11,292 nt of DNA from JBEKDJ01 sp050014415 (GTDB taxonomy: Bacteria; Desulfobacterota; BSN033; UBA1163). The position numbers and the translations under genes are program-made. The stretch lies in contig JBEKDJ010000145.1 of NCBI GenBank assembly GCA_050014415.1, positions 1-11,292 of the forward strand, read 5' to 3'. Below the pieces are notes generated by a model, which was not told the origin of the DNA, ran no database searches, and worked only from the letters and a program-made list of their open reading frames with translations. Positions 1 through 6,372 of this stretch are shown in pieces (the first letter of the stretch is position 1; the number at the start of each line of letters is the position of its first letter).

Positions 1-76
1 TCTTACAATGAATCCAAATGCCGCCGTCAAAGAAGATTTGACACAGTTTCTTGAGGCTTTGAAAAAAGCTGCTTGA
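1..76 (+). CDS. C-terminal end of an unidentified protein (partial)
   Basis: An open frame enters from the left edge and ends at a TGA at 74-76. Its last residues read LTMNPNAAVKEDLTQFLEALKKAA, a lysine- and alanine-rich amphipathic helix typical of the end of a soluble cytoplasmic protein. Only about 24 codons are visible, so no family can be assigned. The call rests on the ordinary amino-acid composition and on the fact that the next plus-strand gene starts about 95 bases downstream. It could also be a chance open frame. Confidence 0.4.
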   Translation, partial: LTMNPNAAVKEDLTQFLEALKKAA

Positions 77-170
77 AGTTTAAACTACTGATTTCAGATT
101 TCTTACGCAACGTTAAGGTTAACTTGAGCGACATTAAACATCATTGGATCTAAAGCGAGGTCAGAAAACT

Positions 171-383
171 ATGAACAAAGACTGGTTTAAATGCATTGTG
201 GCAATTTTAGATCATTATGAATTAACTCTCATAGAAAGGCAATTTGTAGAACGGGTTAAGGAGTATTTTGAGAAAAATGGCATGCTAACTGAGCAACAGA
301 AATCGATTTTGGAAGGAATTCACGCGGAAAAAATAACATGGGGTAAGATAACTACTCAACGGGGGAGACATATTCAGGTATAG
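171..383 (+). CDS. Small hypothetical protein, 70 aa
   Basis: I do not recognise a family. The ATG at 171 is preferred over an in-frame ATG at 144 because GCGAGG at 155-160 sits at ribosome-binding distance from it. The protein begins MNKDWFKCIVAILDHYELTL and is rich in charged residues. Residues 1-55 look mostly helical (DHYELTLIERQFVERVKEYFEKNGMLTEQQKSILEGI), with alternating acidic and hydrophobic positions that suggest a small helical bundle. There is no signal peptide and no membrane segment, so it is probably cytoplasmic. A short hairpin at 432-446 followed by T-rich sequence lies about 50 bases downstream and could end the transcript. Function unknown. Confidence 0.55.
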   Translation: MNKDWFKCIVAILDHYELTLIERQFVERVKEYFEKNGMLTEQQKSILEGIHAEKITWGKITTQRGRHIQV

Positions 384-431
384 ATACTGTTTAAATCCCT
401 TCCATAAACGAAGAGCGAACCCAGGGTCAGA

Positions 432-452
432 AAAGGCTCTGCCTTTGTTATT
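432..452 (+). terminator. Weak hairpin followed by T-rich sequence
   Basis: AAAGGC (432-437) and GCCTTT (441-446) form a perfect 6-bp stem with a 3-base loop, followed by GTTATT. It lies downstream of the small gene at 171-383 and could terminate it. The stem is short and the T tract is interrupted, so this is a weak candidate. Confidence 0.35.
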
Positions 453-610
453 AGAAGCCTCCCTCATGCTCGCTTTCCATTCGTAATCGTCAACTTCAAA
501 GGTTACCTTAGCGTGAAGACTCGTAGGTGAACTGCGCAATCCTGCCCAACACTCCAAACACATTCTCGTTGAATTCTCCATTTGGAACATAAAACAAAAA
601 AGGCAGAGCC
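435..610. repeat. 12-bp inverted repeat pair enclosing about 150 bp
   Basis: GGCTCTGCCTTT at 435-446 reappears as its exact reverse complement at 599-610. Each copy lies inside a separate terminator-like hairpin, and both are followed on their own strand by T-rich sequence. The enclosed 150 bp has no convincing gene. The pair may be two facing terminators of common origin, or the ends of a small non-autonomous element. Confidence 0.4.
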
Positions 611-619
611 ATCTCTGCC
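591..619 (-). terminator. Rho-independent terminator for the minus-strand secreted-protein gene
   Basis: Read on the minus strand, GGCAGAG (619-613), loop ATGG, then CTCTGCC (608-602) form a perfect 7-bp GC-rich stem, followed immediately by TTTTTTGTTTT (601-591). This is a textbook intrinsic terminator. It sits about 140 bases downstream of the stop codon of the gene at 762-1352, with no other minus-strand gene between, so it most likely ends that transcript. Confidence 0.75.
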
Positions 620-761
620 CCTACCTTCATTCTTTGGCGATCGAATATTGATTTGTTTTTTGAGGATTACACCTAATGTTCATTCTGAGATGGCGTACAA
701 GTGGCATGGTGCCGTCCAAAAGCATGGGTATCATTCAGACTCAGTATCTCGCTAGCAGGTC

Positions 762-1352
762 TTACCAGCGGAACATTAGTTCGATGGATGGTCCGTGATA
801 GAGGAATTTTTTGTTCAACTGAACGCCCAAACTTTCAGCTGGAGAAGAAAGTGGAGGAACCGTCTGGAAATTTAGCTGATCACTCGCAAGTGCAAGTCCG
901 GTTATGTATGAGACCTGATAGCCCGCATAAATGGATACCTGAGATGTCAGATTAACGATCAGCTTAATCTTGTCATCTATCGCAAACGAAAACTTGTTGC
1001 GTGTATCAGACTCATCCTGGATCATAGGTTTCGTGCTGTTAAATGAAGATGGGCGGACTTGTTCAGTCATAGGATGTGAAGCCTTCGCTAGGTTGTAATA
1101 GACACCTACATTGTTGAAGGACTTCGTTACAATACTATCCGCGAGGGTCTTAATATAAGCACTCTTGTCCGCCAAAAATGCAAAGGCCTGACTTACATTC
1201 AGTCCACCCATGTAAATTGTATGCCCGTAGTTGTAAACCACTTGGCTAGAAGGAGCTGAACCCTTTATTTCTTCTGCATTAGCGATAAACGAGGAGAATG
1301 TGATGAAAAAGCCCGCCGCGATGGCCAATCGACCCAAATAAGCCCAATTCAC
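762..1352 (-). CDS. Secreted, probably outer-membrane beta-barrel protein, 196 aa
   Basis: The GTG at 1352 is chosen over an in-frame ATG at 1379 because AAAGGAGGGG lies just upstream of it, inside the longer reading. Residues 1-26 form a signal peptide: an Arg near residue 8, a hydrophobic core LAIAAGFFITFSSF, and an ANA-EE cleavage site. The mature part alternates polar and hydrophobic residues. Its C-terminal third (KLIVNLTSQVSIYAGYQVSYITGLAL and the final HGPSIELMFRW) has the look of barrel strands ending in the terminal aromatic residue that outer-membrane proteins use for BAM recognition. At about 170 mature residues it is small for a barrel; similarity to the end of larger BBP7-type porin-like barrels is my impression only. 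It is a single-gene unit with its own promoter and terminator. Confidence 0.7.
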   Translation of the reverse strand: MNWAYLGRLAIAAGFFITFSSFIANAEEIKGSAPSSQVVYNYGHTIYMGGLNVSQAFAFLADKSAYIKTLADSIVTKSFNNVGVYYNLAKASHPMTEQVRPSSFNSTKPMIQDESDTRNKFSFAIDDKIKLIVNLTSQVSIYAGYQVSYITGLALASDQLNFQTVPPLSSPAESLGVQLNKKFLYHGPSIELMFRW

Positions 1353-1425
1353 CTCAGCCCCTCCTTTATTTCTAATCAATTAGGTGTCTTTGTAAAAAAA
1401 GCATTTTCTGTACCAAATACTAACT

Positions 1426-1450
1426 TATTAAAATCATTAAGATTTTAATA
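1426..1450. repeat. 10-bp perfect palindrome at the promoter of the secreted-protein gene
   Basis: TATTAAAATC (1426-1435) and GATTTTAATA (1441-1450) are perfect inverted copies separated by 5 bases. On the minus strand the palindrome overlaps the predicted -10 box (1452-1447) and covers the likely transcription start. The position suits an operator for a dimeric repressor. Alternatively it forms an AU-rich hairpin at the 5' end of the message. Confidence 0.5.
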
Positions 1451-1474
1451 TATAGCTAACCCAAGAAGTGCCAA
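1447..1474 (-). promoter_or_regulatory. Sigma-70-like promoter of the secreted-protein gene
   Basis: Reading the minus strand, TTGGCA (1474-1469) is followed by a 16-base spacer and TATATT (1452-1447). The start would fall near 1440, giving a leader of roughly 90 bases before the GTG at 1352. Surrounding DNA is strongly AT-rich, so chance matches are possible, but the box quality and spacing are good. Confidence 0.5.
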
Positions 1475-1506
1475 ATTTTGTTACATTTTTGTACCTTTTT
1501 GCATAC
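1475..1506. repeat. Three phased near-repeats of TTTTTGnnAC type
   Basis: ATTTTGTTAC (1475-1484), ATTTTTGTAC (1485-1494) and CTTTTTGCATAC (1495-1506) follow one another head to tail at 10-12 base spacing, about one DNA turn. They lie immediately upstream of the minus-strand -35 box and about 50 bases before the point where the E2 pseudogene begins. They could be activator sites or recombinase arm sites, or chance in AT-rich DNA. Confidence 0.3.
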
Positions 1507-1558
1507 AAAAGAAAGTATGAACTGCATAAAATGAGATGTAATACTCAATCAGGAAACT

Positions 1559-2167
1559 AAGGAATTTGACACTACCGAGTTCGTCAAGCTTCGAGAAGCT
1601 CTTTTAAATCGAGAAAAAGTAATTGGGACCAAGATCACGTATACAGAGATCCTGGTGTACGTCATCGCAAGAGTCCTCAAAGATCACCCCGATATCAATG
1701 TCAGTCTGATTGAGAATGAGATCAAGGTTTGGGAAGATATCAACATAGGGGTAGCCGTTGCCTTGGGCAAGGAGGGCTTGATTGTGCCGGTGGTAAAACA
1801 GGCGGACAAGAAATCCCTCATTGAGATATCCAAAGAAGTGAAAGGCCTGGTGGAGAAGGCAAGAGAGAAGAAGATCTTGCCGGATGAGGTGACGGGGGGG
1901 ACGTTTACTCTTACAAGTGTAGGAGCCATAGGAGTTAGTCATTATCAGACGCCGATCATCAATCAACCCGAGTCAGCGATCCTCGGAACCGGTCCGATCA
2001 TGGAGAAACCTGTGGTGAAGAATGGCCAAATCGTTATAGCGCCAATGATGCCATACAGCTTGACCTTCGATCATAGGGTAATCAACGGCTTCGGAGCAGA
2101 GCAATTCCTCATAAGGCTGAAGGAATTGGTGGAAACCCCAGGCTTGCTTTTAGTTACACAATCGTGA
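1559..2167 (+). pseudogene. 2-oxoacid dehydrogenase acyltransferase (E2), 5'-truncated catalytic domain
   Basis: The frame KEFDTTEFVKLREALL...TKITYTEILVYVIARVLKDHPDINVSL...VNIGVAVA-type...GLIVPVVKQADKKSLIEI...GGTFTLTSVGAIGV...PIINQPESAILGTG...SLTFDHRVINGFGAEQFL matches the E2 catalytic domain of pyruvate, 2-oxoacid or acetoin dehydrogenase complexes nearly to its C-terminus. Homology begins abruptly near 1559. The lipoyl domain, the subunit-binding domain and the first part of the catalytic domain are missing, and an in-frame stop lies just upstream at 1532. The first possible start (GTG, 1655) has no ribosome-binding site. The catalytic motif usually reads DHRVIDG; here the Asp is Asn (codon 2084-2086), while the His (2072-2074) remains. 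The intact dehydrogenase gene follows at 2313, the expected E2-E3 order. Read as a dead gene whose front was lost. Confidence 0.85.
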
Positions 2168-2312
2168 TTCAGATAGTAAGGCTCTCGCCCTTGGACATGA
2201 AACTAAAGAGAAGAAACCTAGAATCCTCATTACGGTGACGTCCGGAGGCTGATGTCTGAACTTCAATGTTGGAACATCAGTCACATAAAGGCCGAGGGGA
2301 AGGAGATAGAGC

Positions 2313-3683
2313 ATGGAAGATCGGGATGTAGTGATCGTGGGGGGAGGGCCGGCTGGGTACACGGCGGCGATTCGAGTCATGCAGCTTGGAGGAAAGGCAA
2401 CGATTGTCGAAAAGGATACCATTGGAGGGATCTGTGTCAATCATGGATGTATTCCAACAGTGGCCTTAGCAAGGGCGGTCGAATTGCTCGAGATAGAAAA
2501 GCATGCGAAGGACTACGGGATCACCTACAAGGAGATGAGCGTTGATTTTCGGAAGATGATGAACAAGAAGGAAACGGTGGTAAGGACCCTTGTATCGGGT
2601 GTAAAACAGACCTTGGAGGCTTATGGGGTGGAGGTTATCGAGGGGACAGGAAGGCTTGTTTCACCTTCAGTGATAGAAATACATTTTAACGATGGAACGA
2701 AGAAAGAGCAAAAGGCCCGGAAGATCATTGTCTCAACGGGTTCCAGATACCCAAAGGCCTCTTTTCCTGGAGGAGCGGAAAAGGTAATCAATCCGATAGA
2801 GGCTCTGAAACTGAATGAAATCCCCAAATCAATAATGGTTGTAGGGGGAGGGTTTATTGGTGCAGTATTTGTGACGATATTTTCAAAGCTAGGGGCTAGG
2901 GTTTCCCTAGTGGAAGAATCGTCACGGATACTTCCCCAGGTGGATAAGGAGATTGTTTTCATTCTTGAAAAGGAGTTTAAGGATAAAAATATCCAAATAT
3001 ACTCGAAAGCCCGGATCAAGAGCATAGATTCAGGGCAAGAAGATGGCCTCAATATTCTCATGGACGTTAAGGGAGAAGAGGTAGCAACAGGCGCCCAGTA
3101 TGTCTTGATGACCGAGTCAAGAGAGGCCAATACAGAGGGTCTTGGCCTCAGGGAAGTGGGAGTTGAACTGAATCAGAAGGGAGGATTACTGATCAACAAG
3201 CGAACGGAGACGAGTGTTCCCGGGATATTCGCTGCGGGCGATGTCACCATGGAGCACATGTGGACCGCTGTAGCCTATTTCGAAGGCATTACGGCAGCAG
3301 AGAATGCGATGGGACAGGATTCAAAGATGGATTATAGAGCAATTCCCCTATGGACACATTCTGATCCTGAGGTCTCCTGCGTGGGGATGACCGAGGAGCA
3401 GGCAGTTGCAGAAGGGTACCAGGTTAAAGTTGGCAGGTTCCCCTTTGCTGGGAATGGGATGGCAACCGTCTTAGGACAGAGGGTGGGAATAGTAAAGGTG
3501 ATCAAGGAGGAGCGCCTGGGGGAGATCTTGGGGGTCCATATGCTTGGGCCACGGACCGGGGATCTGATAGCAGAAGCGGCACTTGCCATGAAGATGGAGG
3601 GAACTCCGGGGGAGATTGCCAAAGCTTTTCATCTTCATCCATCCCTTTCAGAGGTGTTATGGGAAGCAGCAAGAGGAGTATGA
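2313..3683 (+). CDS. lpdA: Dihydrolipoamide dehydrogenase-like flavoprotein (E3), 456 aa
   Basis: E3 re-oxidises dihydrolipoyl groups on E2 with FAD and a redox disulfide, passing electrons to NAD+. A strong site, GGGGAAGGAG (2296-2304), precedes the ATG. Visible are the FAD motif GGGPAGY (10-16), the disulfide C41-VNHG-C46, the NAD motif VVGGGFIG (176-183), AAGD (307-310), and the C-terminal dimer-domain pair His442 and Glu447 in HPSLSE. Length is about normal (E. coli Lpd 474 aa). Oddities: CIPTV where the family has CIPSK; V185 where the NAD motif normally continues G-x-E-F; and TESREAN (267-273) where GRxPN is usual. The redox centre is kept, but E3 specificity is uncertain. It may serve another acceptor, since its E2 neighbour is dead. 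The symbol denotes family, not proven function. Confidence 0.85.
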   Translation: MEDRDVVIVGGGPAGYTAAIRVMQLGGKATIVEKDTIGGICVNHGCIPTVALARAVELLEIEKHAKDYGITYKEMSVDFRKMMNKKETVVRTLVSGVKQTLEAYGVEVIEGTGRLVSPSVIEIHFNDGTKKEQKARKIIVSTGSRYPKASFPGGAEKVINPIEALKLNEIPKSIMVVGGGFIGAVFVTIFSKLGARVSLVEESSRILPQVDKEIVFILEKEFKDKNIQIYSKARIKSIDSGQEDGLNILMDVKGEEVATGAQYVLMTESREANTEGLGLREVGVELNQKGGLLINKRTETSVPGIFAAGDVTMEHMWTAVAYFEGITAAENAMGQDSKMDYRAIPLWTHSDPEVSCVGMTEEQAVAEGYQVKVGRFPFAGNGMATVLGQRVGIVKVIKEERLGEILGVHMLGPRTGDLIAEAALAMKMEGTPGEIAKAFHLHPSLSEVLWEAARGV

Positions 3684-4192
3684 ATAAAAGTTAAGAAAAT
3701 AATGTCAAATGCCAAAGATCAAAGTTCAAACGAAAGAGTGTGGTTCCAAAACTTTATAATGCGGTTCTTTCATAAGTCTTATAGGTAACATGCGATTTCA
3801 CCTAAGGTGATCTTTGCAATATGCTTGGAAACCGAGTAGCCAAACGTTGAAAGGAGCCGCTAAAAAGTTTTTCCAGTACACCCACCTGCCTCTGGCAACG
3901 TTTCTTATGCACCCATTAAAAGGTACCTTGTCAAGAGAGAAAATTACCTTGCCCACCTTCACTTTTAAATTGGTTAAGCGAGGGCGGTGGACCCTATTCG
4001 GAATTGGGACGGGTGTGTTGGTCGAAAAAGCTGAGGTTTTGAGAGGTCAGATAACTCAATAGGGGTGTCATCGCAGAGGTGGTGAGTGAGGACAACAATT
4101 TCATGAGAATTTTATGGGTTCAAGCGAAGCATTTGCATAAGAGGTGAAGGGGCTTTAAAGCGAAGAGGCATTGTGTTTGGGGTAACACGATT
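3684..4192. other. About 500 bp without a convincing gene
   Basis: Just after the dehydrogenase the sequence carries short CAAA-type iterations (CAAATG, CCAAAG, ATCAAAG, TTCAAA around 3704-3730), a degenerate repeat pattern. Both strands have open stretches of about 80 codons around 3814-4062 (plus reading from a TTG; minus lacking any ATG). Neither has a ribosome-binding site or a recognisable motif. The region probably contains the downstream flank of the decayed IS4 element. Confidence 0.4.
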
Positions 4193-4868
4193 TCATGGTT
4201 TGAAAGAAAGTCTGATGGGCTTAGGCGGGGAGAGGCACCACTGAATAACGCCTTTGCCCCGAGATAAGCGACGGAGCATCTTGAGAAGGTCTCGATCAGC
4301 CTGTTTGGAAAACTTCTTCAAAGAGAGTCGCAAGATCCCAATGGAGAGCAGCGAAAGCGTTCGGGTGGTGCCATGGCGAGGTTTGCGTCTTTCGATTTCT
4401 ACGAAAGCCCTTACGACCCGGGCCTCCTCCGTGGAGCCTAAGGCCAGACAGAGCAAATAGCTCAAGGAGAAGGCCAGAAGTAATCGGGTCAGGCGAGGGG
4501 CGGGATTGTCTCCGTAAAAGACTAATCCACGGACGTCCAGATGAGTCTTCGAATCTCGAAACCCTTGTTCAATCGACATGCGCTTGGCGTAAAGCTCAAC
4601 GATTTCCTCAGCCGTCAGCGAGGTTCCTGAAGGAACCAGCAGATACCAGGGTTCCTGATAACCTTTACGAAAATAAATGATGAGATCAAGGGGTTCTTTT
4701 TTCTAGGAGTGATAGAGCACGGAGTAACGAAGCAGCTGTCCTGGTTTGATCTTAAACCGGCCCAGAGTTTGCCCTTTTGTCTGCCCCTGAAGGTAAACCA
4801 TGACACTGCGTTTCGCTCGGCACAAAAAAGGAATGCGTCTAATATCGTAGAGATCGATGAATCGAAAC
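4193..4868 (-). pseudogene. IS4-family transposase, C-terminal part, interrupted by a stop codon
   Basis: Reading the minus strand from about 4868, the frame gives FRFIDLYDIRRIPFLCRAKR, then YSVLYHS, a TAG at 4705-4703, then in the same frame IYFRKGYQEPWYLLVPSGTS and YAKRMSIEQGFRDSKTHLD, down to a TGA at 4193. YAKRMSIEQGFRDSK fits the IS4 signature Y-x2-R-x3-E-x6-K exactly (Tyr codon 4591-4589, Glu 4570, Lys 4549), so the third catalytic acidic residue is retained. The DNA-binding N-terminus and the first two Asp residues are absent, because the element stops at the leader of the SDR gene. A truncated, stop-containing, inactive insertion-sequence relic. I could not find its terminal repeats. 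Confidence 0.85.
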
Positions 4869-4889
4869 ATACAAAGGGAGGGATCAGCG

Positions 4890-5708
4890 ATGGGCGATCG
4901 TTTGAAAGGGAAAGTGGCTATTGTCACCGGGGCTGGGTGTGTTCCTGGCCCAACAGATAGAGAGCCAATTGGCAATGGGAAGGCTGCGGCCATTCTCTAC
5001 GCCGAAGAAGGTGCTCGTGTTGTGGCAGTTGATGTTCGGCGAGAAGCTGCCGAGGAGACGAAACGGAGCGTCGAAGCAGAAGGGGGGGTTTGTTCAGCTT
5101 TTGAGGGGGATGTGTCGCAGGCTCAAGATTGCCATGCCATAGCGGAGCGTTGCCTGCAGGTTTATGGTCAGATCGATATTCTTCATAATAACGTGGGGAT
5201 TATTCCCCGAAAACCAGGGGGGATATTAGAGGCGGATGAAGAAGACTGGGACTTGATAATGGACGTAAACCTAAGGAGTATCTTTCATACCTGCAGGGCT
5301 GTTATCCCCCAGATGTTAAAACAAGGAGGGGGGTGCATCCTAAATACTTCTTCGATAGCGTCTGTTCAACATGGTGATCCAAAATTGTTTATATATACGG
5401 TCTCTAAAGCTGCGGTAAACTCACTGACCCGCTCCCTGGCAATCGAATTAGCAGATAAGGGGATTCGAGTGAATTGTATAATGCCGGGATTGATAGACAG
5501 TCCAACGATCTATAAAGAACTTCTTAGGTTCTATGACGGAGACATTAATAAAATGAGAAAGGATCGCAACGAGAGAGTCCCTATGAAGAGAATGGGAGTC
5601 CCTTGGGATATTGCGCGTGCTTCACTTTTCCTCGTGTCAGATGAGGCCGGATACATCACGGGGCAGATTCTCGGCGTCGACGGCGGGCTCTGTGCACTTT
5701 CAGGATAG
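4890..5708 (+). CDS. SDR-family NAD(P)-dependent oxidoreductase, 272 aa
   Basis: Classical short-chain dehydrogenase, a soluble enzyme interconverting an alcohol and a ketone. The ATG at 4890 is chosen because AAGGGAGGG (4874-4882) lies 7 bases upstream; an upstream in-frame ATG (4857) would run into IS remnant DNA. Visible: Rossmann motif TGAG at 13-16, Asp48 at the end of the second strand (favours NAD over NADP), NNVG at 100-103, Ser155, and YTVSK with Tyr169 and Lys173. The C-terminal half has CIMPG and GQILGVDGG. Oddity: the glycine-rich loop is stretched, TGAGCVPGPTDREPIGNGKA, instead of TGxxxGIG. This is a loop variant seen in some SDR branches, and the usual glycines reappear as GNG (28-30). 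Substrate unknown. The length is normal and the gene looks intact. Confidence 0.9.
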   Translation: MGDRLKGKVAIVTGAGCVPGPTDREPIGNGKAAAILYAEEGARVVAVDVRREAAEETKRSVEAEGGVCSAFEGDVSQAQDCHAIAERCLQVYGQIDILHNNVGIIPRKPGGILEADEEDWDLIMDVNLRSIFHTCRAVIPQMLKQGGGCILNTSSIASVQHGDPKLFIYTVSKAAVNSLTRSLAIELADKGIRVNCIMPGLIDSPTIYKELLRFYDGDINKMRKDRNERVPMKRMGVPWDIARASLFLVSDEAGYITGQILGVDGGLCALSG

Positions 5709-5800
5709 TTGAAAGGCACTTTTCCAAATTATTTGAGCACTTACGAATGGAATTGTGCGCAGAATGGCAACAATCTATTGATAGGTAAGGAGGCGTCTTG

Positions 5801-5863
5801 ATGCGAAGCATAAAGTCCGAAACTCGAAACAAATTCGAACGACATATCGGCTTGCATGGGTAG
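5801..5863 (+). CDS. 20-codon ORF with a strong ribosome-binding site; probable stump of a broken gene
   Basis: TAAGGAGG (5786-5793) lies 7 bases before the ATG at 5801, a near-perfect initiation site. The frame reads MRSIKSETRNKFERHIGLHG and then stops. A site this strong serving a 20-residue peptide suggests the surviving start of a larger gene. The Crp/Fnr C-terminal fragment begins within 50 bases in another frame, so the two may be the ends of one regulator joined by an internal deletion. A genuine leader or small peptide is the alternative. Confidence 0.4.
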   Translation: MRSIKSETRNKFERHIGLHG

Positions 5864-6095
5864 ACGCTTGTCCTGGCTATCCAGCCAAGTGGAAAACATG
5901 GCTCTAACGACTATTGTCGAAAGTCTTTATAGAAGCCTACTCAACTTTGCCGAGGAATGTGGTACAAAAAGCGATCGAGGATTTATCCTGGAATTACCTT
6001 TTACCCATGAAGAATTGAGTTTCTTGGTGGGTGCCTACAGAATGAGCATCACAGGACCGATGAAGGAACTTAAGGAATCAGGAAGAGTGACTTAG
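5856..6095 (+). pseudogene. Crp/Fnr-type transcription regulator, C-terminal fragment
   Basis: The frame begins ARRL-like (GRRLSWLSSQVENMALTTIVESLYRSLLNFAEECG), which fits the dimerisation helix and start of the DNA-binding domain in Crp/Fnr proteins. It continues with FILELPFTHEELSFLVGAYRMSITGPMKELKESGRV, the winged helix-turn-helix with its usual TheeLA...SR-T-R..keL...G pattern. The N-terminal cyclic-nucleotide-type sensor domain is absent and the frame stops in the wing. The recognition-helix Arg/Glu pair normally seen as SRET is YRMS here, so DNA binding is doubtful. The ATG at 5856 has no ribosome-binding site. It lies next to the tRNA fragment, so this decay sits at the border of a suspected insertion. 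Family call moderately sure; function lost. Confidence 0.65.
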
Positions 6096-6124
6096 TCTCT
6101 AGAGCCGTAACTCCTTGAAAGGAT

Positions 6125-6169
6125 TGGCGCGCCCAGCCCGACTCGAGCGGGCGACCTGCGGATTCGTAG
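6125..6169 (-). tRNA. 3' fragment of tRNA-Arg(ACG), likely attachment-site scar
   Basis: On the minus strand, 6169-6125 reads the anticodon loop CTACGAA, a 3' anticodon strand TCCGC, variable loop, a T-arm with a perfect 5-bp stem (GCCCG / CGGGC), acceptor strand TGGGCGC, then G and CCA. The anticodon is ACG. The 5' half is missing: just beyond the loop the sequence departs (CGAT where CGGA would pair), and no D-arm follows. This is the footprint left when a tyrosine integrase crosses over in a tRNA anticodon loop. The T-loop has C where T54 is expected, so the copy has drifted. Confidence 0.75.
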
Positions 6170-6299
6170 ATCGATTTGGGCATTTTTTATAATCTCTCGA
6201 TTCTTAACCCGGTTTCTCTTAACTATTTAGAAATATAAAGTTTAACGGCATTCTACCTATTCCATTTTATTCTCTGTATTCTAATTTATTCCATTCAAT

Positions 6300-6319
6300 T
6301 TTAGCACAAATTTAGCACA
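6300..6319. repeat. Tandem TTTAGCACA direct repeat, possible integrase arm sites
   Basis: TTTAGCACA occurs at 6300-6308 and 6311-6319, 11 bases apart, about one DNA turn. It lies about 130 bases from the tRNA fragment, on the side where the inserted element would be. Short phased direct repeats at this distance resemble the arm-type sites bound by tyrosine integrases. A second direct repeat, TATTCCATT (6258-6266 and 6287-6295), lies between. No integrase gene is present in the window. Confidence 0.4.
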
Positions 6320-6372
6320 GTGGTTCTGGGTTTGGCTACATCCTTCGCGTCTCGGACATGCCAATGACTGAC

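Noticed and set aside
285..590. 101-codon minus-strand open frame
   Set aside because: It overlaps the small plus-strand gene, has no ribosome-binding site, and its second half is plainly antisense sequence. The first half looks protein-like and is mentioned with the inverted-repeat finding, but I cannot support a gene.
2249..2280. CTGATGT...ACATCAG inverted repeat between the E2 remnant and the dehydrogenase gene
   Set aside because: Seven base pairs around an 18-base loop with no T tract; too weak for a terminator and not placed on promoter boxes.
3814..4062. 82-codon plus-strand frame starting at TTG
   Set aside because: No convincing ribosome-binding site and no recognisable motif; the minus strand is equally open here, so the openness is not informative.
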